A DNA stretch of 64,000 bases from Saltatorellus ferox (GTDB taxonomy: Bacteria > Planctomycetota > UBA1135 > GCA-002686595): the NCBI GenBank assembly GCA_007751475.1, contig CP036434.1, forward strand, positions 3,415,524-3,479,523, written 5' to 3'. Both the position numbers and the translations under genes were made by a program. This document shows positions 59,774-64,000 of this stretch, piece by piece. The stretch's first letter is position 1; the number at the start of each line of letters is the position of its first letter. The notes below the pieces were generated by a model that was not told the origin of the DNA, made no database searches, and saw nothing but the letters and a program-made list of their open reading frames with translations.

Positions 59774-60142
59774 TCAGGCTGACTGCACGTACTGGGCGAT
59801 CGTGTCGCGATCGGGAGAGGCCATGTCCTGCATGAACACTGCGATCTCGTAGTGATCGATGTGCTTGCCGATCTTTTCGCAGCGCACGACCGCTCCATGG
59901 CCGCTGATTCGCCGGATGCCGACGGCCACGGGAAGATCGAACTCGATCTTGAGCGCGGTCATCTCGGGTACGGGGCGATCGAGGAAGAAACAGACTCCTC
60001 CACGGCTGACGTCGCGGATCTTCGCCTCGTGCACGCCGTCGTCGAGGACCACGGTGATGGGCAGGTCGGCGCGGGCGCGGTCGTGCTTGCGACGTTCACG
60101 TCCCGTGGGGCGGTCGGCGGCGTTGGGGGATGACTGGGTCAT
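59774..60142 (-). CDS. PilZ-domain protein, candidate c-di-GMP receptor
   Basis: A 122-residue protein from ATG 60142; a longer frame upstream is shadow sequence. The PilZ signature RxxxR (RKHDR) is followed by DVSRGGVCFF (DxSxxG), the c-di-GMP-binding pair. A single PilZ domain fills the protein, so it probably acts through protein contacts when c-di-GMP is bound. It is divergent from ssb and convergent with prmC. Confidence 0.85.
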   Translation of the reverse strand: MTQSSPNAADRPTGRERRKHDRARADLPITVVLDDGVHEAKIRDVSRGGVCFFLDRPVPEMTALKIEFDLPVAVGIRRISGHGAVVRCEKIGKHIDHYEIAVFMQDMASPDRDTIAQYVQSA

Positions 60143-60311
60143 GGGAGCAGATTTTTGGTGGGGCAGGACGGTGGGCCGCACCTTACAGGAGTGCCCTGGC
60201 GCCAGACAATGTATACACTGCCCGGGAGCCTGCGCCACAGAATGCGATTCTGCGAGCGCCGCTTGGACCCTGATCCTCGACTCACCTCCGGCCTGGCGCC
60301 GGGCGAACACC

Positions 60312-60857
60312 ATGGCTTCATATAACAAGGTCGTCCTGATGGGCAACCTGACCCGCGACCCCGAACTTCGCTACACCCAGAGCAACCTCGCCGTCTGCAA
60401 GGTCGGGCTGGCGGTCAATCGGCGGGTGAAGGACGCCCAGACCGACCAGTGGCGCGAAGAGGCCACCTTCGTGGACGTCACGATCTTCGGGAAGCGCGGC
60501 GAGGCGTTCGAGAAGTTCCACAAGAAGGGCTCCTCCGCGTTCATCGACGGGGAGCTTCGCTTCGACCAGTGGGAGGACAAGGAGAGCGGCCAGAAGCGCA
60601 GCAAGCTCTACGTGGTGGCCAACAACTGGGAGTTCGTGGGTGGCGGCAAGGGTGAAGGCGGCGGCGGGGGCGGCGGTTACGATAGCTCGGGATCGTCCTC
60701 CGGCGGCGGCTACGGCGGAGGGAGCGGGTATCAGCAGGCTTCCTCGGGAAGTGCCGGCGGCGGGTACGGGGGCGGCGGTTACGGCGGCGCTTCCTCTGGC
60801 GGCGACTCCAGCGGCGGCGGCTCGGAGTTCCTGGGTGACGACGACACCCCGTTCTAG
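60312..60857 (+). CDS. ssb: Single-stranded DNA-binding protein
   Basis: A 181-residue SSB. The OB fold fills residues 1-110 (YNKVVLMGNLTRDPELRYT, WREEATFVDVTIFGKRGEA, YVVANNWEFVG). A Gly/Ser-rich linker of ~55 residues follows, and the acidic tail DDDTPF binds partner repair and replication proteins. ATG 60312 is the natural start; a longer upstream frame lacks homology. The next gene begins 76 bp later. Confidence 0.95.
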   Translation: MASYNKVVLMGNLTRDPELRYTQSNLAVCKVGLAVNRRVKDAQTDQWREEATFVDVTIFGKRGEAFEKFHKKGSSAFIDGELRFDQWEDKESGQKRSKLYVVANNWEFVGGGKGEGGGGGGGYDSSGSSSGGGYGGGSGYQQASSGSAGGGYGGGGYGGASSGGDSSGGGSEFLGDDDTPF

Positions 60858-60933
60858 TGCCCCTTCCAGTGCCCCCGTCGACCCGCCGGGGGCGCGAAGC
60901 GTGCTCCGGCAGGTCCGACCCGATCCACCGCCT

Positions 60934-61662
60934 ATGAGGGTCCAGATACGTCTTTTTGCGGCGCTTCGCGAGCGCGCGGGGCGCGGCACCCTCGAGCTGA
61001 CGGATGTTCCCGTTGGGTCGACCATCGCCGACCTCAAGCGACTGGCCGCAGAGGCCGAGCCTCGCCTTGGCGACCTCGGGCCGGTCGCCGGGGTGATCGG
61101 TACGACTTATGCGAGCCCTGAGACCGTGGTGATGGAGGGCGCCGAGGTGGCATTCTTACCGCCGGTCAGCGGCGGGGCACCCTCCAGCGGTGGCACCAGC
61201 GAGCAGGGGGATTCGCTCGAGAGCGGGATCTTCGAACTCCGCGCGGATGCGCTCGATGTCGCGGCCATCCAGGCGCGCGTTTCGCACCCGAGCTGCGGCG
61301 CGATCGTGCTCTTCACCGGCGTGACCCGGGAGACCAATCGGGGCCAGGACGTCGTCGAACTCGACTACGAGGCGTTCACGGAGATGACCGGTCCCGAGAT
61401 GGGGCGGATCTTCGCGGACTGCCTGGAGGCCTTCGGGCCCGAGGGCAACCAGGGGGCGGACCGCCTCCGAATGCTGGTGGTTCACCGCGTCGGCGTCGTC
61501 GGTGTCGGCGAACCCTCGGTAGCGATCGCGGTCGCCAGCCCACACCGGGATGCTGCGTTTCGCGCAGCTCGATTCCTGATCGACACCCTCAAGGAGCGTC
61601 TCCCGGTCTGGAAAAAGGAGGTGTACGGCGACGGACACCACTGGATCGGCGATCGTTCCTGA
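60934..61662 (+). CDS. MoaD-MoaE fusion, molybdopterin synthase subunits in one chain
   Basis: A 242-residue fusion. Residues 1-81 are a ubiquitin-like MoaD (VQIRLFAALRERAG) ending LPPVSGG, whose GG (80-81) normally carries the thiocarboxylate. An ~18-residue Gly/Ser/Glu linker leads to MoaE (~98-242) with CGAIVLFTGVTRE, HRVGVVGVGEPSV and the catalytic-Lys region VWKKEVYGDG (K227/K228). MPT synthase inserts dithiolene sulfur into cyclic pyranopterin monophosphate. Because the free GG end is required, the chain must be cut after G81 or work unusually; the Mycobacterium MoaX fusion is processed in that way. Confidence 0.93.
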   Translation: MRVQIRLFAALRERAGRGTLELTDVPVGSTIADLKRLAAEAEPRLGDLGPVAGVIGTTYASPETVVMEGAEVAFLPPVSGGAPSSGGTSEQGDSLESGIFELRADALDVAAIQARVSHPSCGAIVLFTGVTRETNRGQDVVELDYEAFTEMTGPEMGRIFADCLEAFGPEGNQGADRLRMLVVHRVGVVGVGEPSVAIAVASPHRDAAFRAARFLIDTLKERLPVWKKEVYGDGHHWIGDRS

Positions 61663-61675
61663 GGCCGCAGGTCCC

Positions 61676-61681
61676 TATACT
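61676..61681 (+). promoter_or_regulatory. Candidate -10 element before etfQO
   Basis: TATACT ends 80 bp upstream of the etfQO ATG. It matches the -10 consensus at five of six positions, but no -35 hexamer is found at 16-18 nt upstream, so the call is weak. Confidence 0.3.
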
Positions 61682-61761
61682 GCTCGGCCCACTGCTCGCT
61701 GTATTCCTCGCCCGGCACCATCGATCTCACGCCCACGCTCCCCACTCGCTGGCCCTCACCC

Positions 61762-63444
61762 ATGAAGCCCACCAAGATCTCCCTCAATGCGCCTGATGTA
61801 GAACGGGAAGAGCTTCCCGTGGACGTCTGCATCGTCGGCGCTGGACCCGCCGGGCTCTCCTGCGCCATTCACCTTTCGCGCCTCCTGAAGGAGTCCGGCG
61901 ACGAGGAGCGCACGGTCTTGGTTCTCGACAAGGCCGAGGAAGTCGGGCACCACACGCTCTCCGGCGCGGTGATGAATCCCAAGGGCATCGCAGAGCTCTT
62001 CCCCGACTACAAGGCGCGGGGCTTCCCGATCCAGTCCGAGATCCGCGAGGACTGGGCAGAGATGCTCAAGCCCGGCGGTGGCAGCACGAAGCTGAAGGGG
62101 ATCCTCTGCCCTCCGCCGCTCCGCAACCATGGAAACGTCATGGTGTCGCTGAACGAGGTGGTCGGCTGGCTCTCGGGACAGGCCGAAGAAATCGGCGTCG
62201 AGATCTACGCGGGCTTTCCCGTCGCGGAAACGCGCTTCGAGGAGGGGACTGACAGGGTGATCGGCGTCCAGACGCGAGACAGCGGCATCGCCAAGGATGG
62301 CTCGAAGAAGGCGACGTTCGAGCCGGGCATGGACGTCAGCGCCGAGGTGACCGTGTTCGCCGAAGGCGTGCGCGGCAACCTCGCGAAGAATCTCTTTCGT
62401 CGCCTCGACGTGATGGACGGGAAGAACCCGCAGACGTACGGCACCGGCATCAAGGAGATCTGGGAAGTCACGCCAGAGATCGGCAAGGAGATGCACGGCC
62501 AGGTCATGCACACCGGCGGCTACCCGCTGGACATGAAGTCCTACGGCGGTTCCTGGGTGTACGGCTTCGCCGAGAACAAGCTCTCGCTCGGCTTCGTCGC
62601 GGGCCTCGATCATCCGGACGCCAAGCTCGACCCCCACGCGCTCTTCGTGCAGTGGAAGCAGCACCCGAAGATTGCCCGTCTGCTCGAAGGCGGCAAGCCG
62701 ATCAACTACGGTGCCAAGTGCGTGCCCGAAGGCGGCTACTTCTCCCAGCCGCGTCTCTACGGGGACGGATTCGTCTTTGTCGGCGATACGGGCGGCTTCC
62801 TGAACGCCGCCACGCTCAAGGGCATTCACCTCGCCATCAAGTCCGGCATGCTCGCCGCCGAGGCGATCTTCGCCGCGCTGAAGAAGGGCGACAGCTCGAT
62901 GGCGAGCCTGAAGGGCTACCAGGACGCCTACGAGGCCTCTTGGGCCAAGGAAGAGCTCTGGAAGTACCGCAACTACCGCCAGGCCTTTGCGGGCGGGATG
63001 GTGAAAGGCGGCCTCGACTTCGCGTTCCAGATGGTCACCGGCGGCCGCGGCCTCGTCGCGCGCCGGCCCGGCCACAGCGACCATGAGACCATGGCGCCGG
63101 TCTCGAAGTCGAAGATGACCAAGCCGAAGTTCGACGACAAGGCGTCGATGGACAAGCTCACGGACGTCTATCTCTCGGGAGCGATCCACGAGGAGGACCA
63201 GCCCGCGCACCTTCTGGTCAACGACCCCTCGATCTGCACCGATCGCTGTACCAAGGAGTACGGCAATCCGTGCCAGCACTTCTGCCCGGCGGCCGTCTAC
63301 GAGTGGCCCGAGGGCTCGGAGGCCGTGTTGATCAACGCCTCGAACTGCGTCCACTGCAAGACGTGCGACATCATGGATCCGTACGAGAACATCGAGTGGG
63401 TCGTGCCGGAAGGCGGCGGCGGTCCCAAGTACATCGGGATGTAG
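61762..63444 (+). CDS. Electron transfer flavoprotein-ubiquinone oxidoreductase
   Basis: A 560-residue ETF-QO that passes electrons from ETF to the quinone pool in fatty-acid and amino-acid oxidation. The FAD-binding N-terminus is CIVGAGPAGLSCAIHL. Later come GGSWVYGFAENKLSLGF and FVGDTGGFLNAATLKGIH, and the C-terminal [4Fe-4S] domain has CTDRC, NPCQHFCP and CVHCKTCDI. A candidate quinone-binding hydrophobic region is present. Length equals the usual ~550 residues. etfA and etfB are not adjacent. Confidence 0.95.
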   Translation: MKPTKISLNAPDVEREELPVDVCIVGAGPAGLSCAIHLSRLLKESGDEERTVLVLDKAEEVGHHTLSGAVMNPKGIAELFPDYKARGFPIQSEIREDWAEMLKPGGGSTKLKGILCPPPLRNHGNVMVSLNEVVGWLSGQAEEIGVEIYAGFPVAETRFEEGTDRVIGVQTRDSGIAKDGSKKATFEPGMDVSAEVTVFAEGVRGNLAKNLFRRLDVMDGKNPQTYGTGIKEIWEVTPEIGKEMHGQVMHTGGYPLDMKSYGGSWVYGFAENKLSLGFVAGLDHPDAKLDPHALFVQWKQHPKIARLLEGGKPINYGAKCVPEGGYFSQPRLYGDGFVFVGDTGGFLNAATLKGIHLAIKSGMLAAEAIFAALKKGDSSMASLKGYQDAYEASWAKEELWKYRNYRQAFAGGMVKGGLDFAFQMVTGGRGLVARRPGHSDHETMAPVSKSKMTKPKFDDKASMDKLTDVYLSGAIHEEDQPAHLLVNDPSICTDRCTKEYGNPCQHFCPAAVYEWPEGSEAVLINASNCVHCKTCDIMDPYENIEWVVPEGGGGPKYIGM

Positions 63445-63507
63445 CCCAGCGGGCACCCTGTTCCTTCCCCTTCGGGGCTCGTCCCCACGGCGCCCCACGA
63501 TCGCGTT

Positions 63508-64000
63508 ATGAAACTCACCATCAAAGACGTCGGCAAGCCGACCCGAGTCGACCTCTTGGCTCTTCTGGTCGCATCAGGATCCGATGTCGACGTGCCCCAG
63601 GGCGTGGACGTCCCCGAGGGCTTCGTCGCCAAGTTCGACGCAAAGCCGCGCGCGACCCGCTCCACCTTTGCGAGCGGCGGGAGCGCGAGCGAGGTTCTTC
63701 TCATCGGGCTCGGCGAGTCCAGCAAGATCGACGCGGAGGCCATCCGGCGCGCGTCGGCCGTCGCCGTCAAAGAGGCGAAGAAGCGCAAGGTCGGTTCTGT
63801 CCACATCGAGGTCAGCGGAGTGGCGTCCGAGGCCGCGGGTGGGGGGGAGATCGCCGGGTGCGCGGCTGCCGAAGGCGCGCTGATGGCGGGCTATGAATAC
63901 CTGTCCTCGAAGAGCGCCAAGGTCGCCAAGGACGCGGCTTCGCCGCTCAAGCAGATCGTCCTCGGGGGCGCCGGTTCGCAGTTCAAGAAAGGCGCGCAGC
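63508..64000 (+). CDS. pepA: Leucyl aminopeptidase (M17), N-terminal part cut by the window end
   Basis: From ATG 63508 the frame is open to the last base (164 codons). It matches the N-terminal domain of M17 aminopeptidases: SEVLLIGLGESSKIDAEAIRRA, broken into its usual strand and helix, and GCAAAEGALMAGYEYLSSKS. The metal-binding catalytic domain would lie beyond the window. It should remove N-terminal residues from peptides. Starts 63 bp after the etfQO stop, with a gcgtt-spaced ATG and no clear ribosome-binding site. Confidence 0.75.
   Translation, partial: MKLTIKDVGKPTRVDLLALLVASGSDVDVPQGVDVPEGFVAKFDAKPRATRSTFASGGSASEVLLIGLGESSKIDAEAIRRASAVAVKEAKKRKVGSVHIEVSGVASEAAGGGEIAGCAAAEGALMAGYEYLSSKSAKVAKDAASPLKQIVLGGAGSQFKKGAQ

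Noticed and set aside
61756..63498. 580-codon minus-strand ORF opposite etfQO
   Set aside because: Antisense shadow; etfQO has intact Fe-S and FAD motifs.

Overview
The window is high-GC DNA from a bacterium, most probably a deep-branching member of the Planctomycetota. This rests on family knowledge and inference: many secreted lipoproteins, a sulfatase-type and a GH16 enzyme, a TPR protein carrying two RNA polymerase alpha C-terminal domains, a histone-H1-like lysine/alanine tail, and a C-terminal Cys/NSTG/IGRY domain shared by two otherwise unrelated secreted proteins. I identified no rRNA, tRNA or CRISPR array.

Layout. 1-3.6 kb: a HEAT-like protein cut by the window edge, then a complete insertion sequence with a DDE transposase. 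3.7-9.3 kb (minus): pruA, two tandem radical-SAM paralogues, an ankyrin protein and two unknowns. 9.5-15.6 kb (plus): a tight five-gene run with a coiled-coil lipoprotein, a squalene-cyclase-like toroid protein, EboA, a TatD-type EboB-like hydrolase and a BNR/sialidase-like protein, i.e. a shortened ebo locus. 15.6-17.3 kb (minus): an amidohydrolase coupled to a beta-barrel lipoprotein. 17.5-22.7 kb: pterin metabolism (an SDR, folB, folK, a QueD-type enzyme) running into a three-gene ABC-2 exporter. 22.7-38 kb: mostly secreted or membrane proteins (the NSTG-domain protein, a metallopeptidase lipoprotein, a PPC-like lipoprotein, a GH16 laminarinase-like protein, a sulfatase-like lipoprotein) plus miaB, a methyltransferase and a four-gene Rieske/ferric-reductase membrane module. 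38-43 kb (minus): mdh, a membrane protein, an SGNH/MBOAT O-acylation pair and a second methyltransferase. 43.2-47.1 kb: ribD and a large metallopeptidase-like lipoprotein. 47.2-64 kb: mainly housekeeping genes (ruvA, murA, ffh, rpsP, maf, rpmE, prfA, prmC, ssb, a moaD-moaE fusion, etfQO, pepA start), with unusual proteins among them.

Within most blocks genes sit within a few bases of each other or overlap by ATGA, GTGA or TGATG, so translational coupling is common. Clear Shine-Dalgarno sequences are the exception. Short tandem repeats recur at gene ends: 14-bp units that copy the stop codon of pruA and ruvA, a 12-bp duplication copying the stop of the BNR gene, and a 14-bp duplication before rpsP.

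The most unusual items are the shared C-terminal secreted-protein domain; the degenerate endonuclease-III-like domain fused to an H1-like tail; the TPR/double alpha-CTD protein with a good sigma70-like promoter; the short ebo operon; a 29-bp-periodic palindromic array forming a perfect 44-bp-arm inverted repeat before ffh; and the moaD-moaE fusion. Most long ORFs on opposite strands are GC-driven shadows and were left out.
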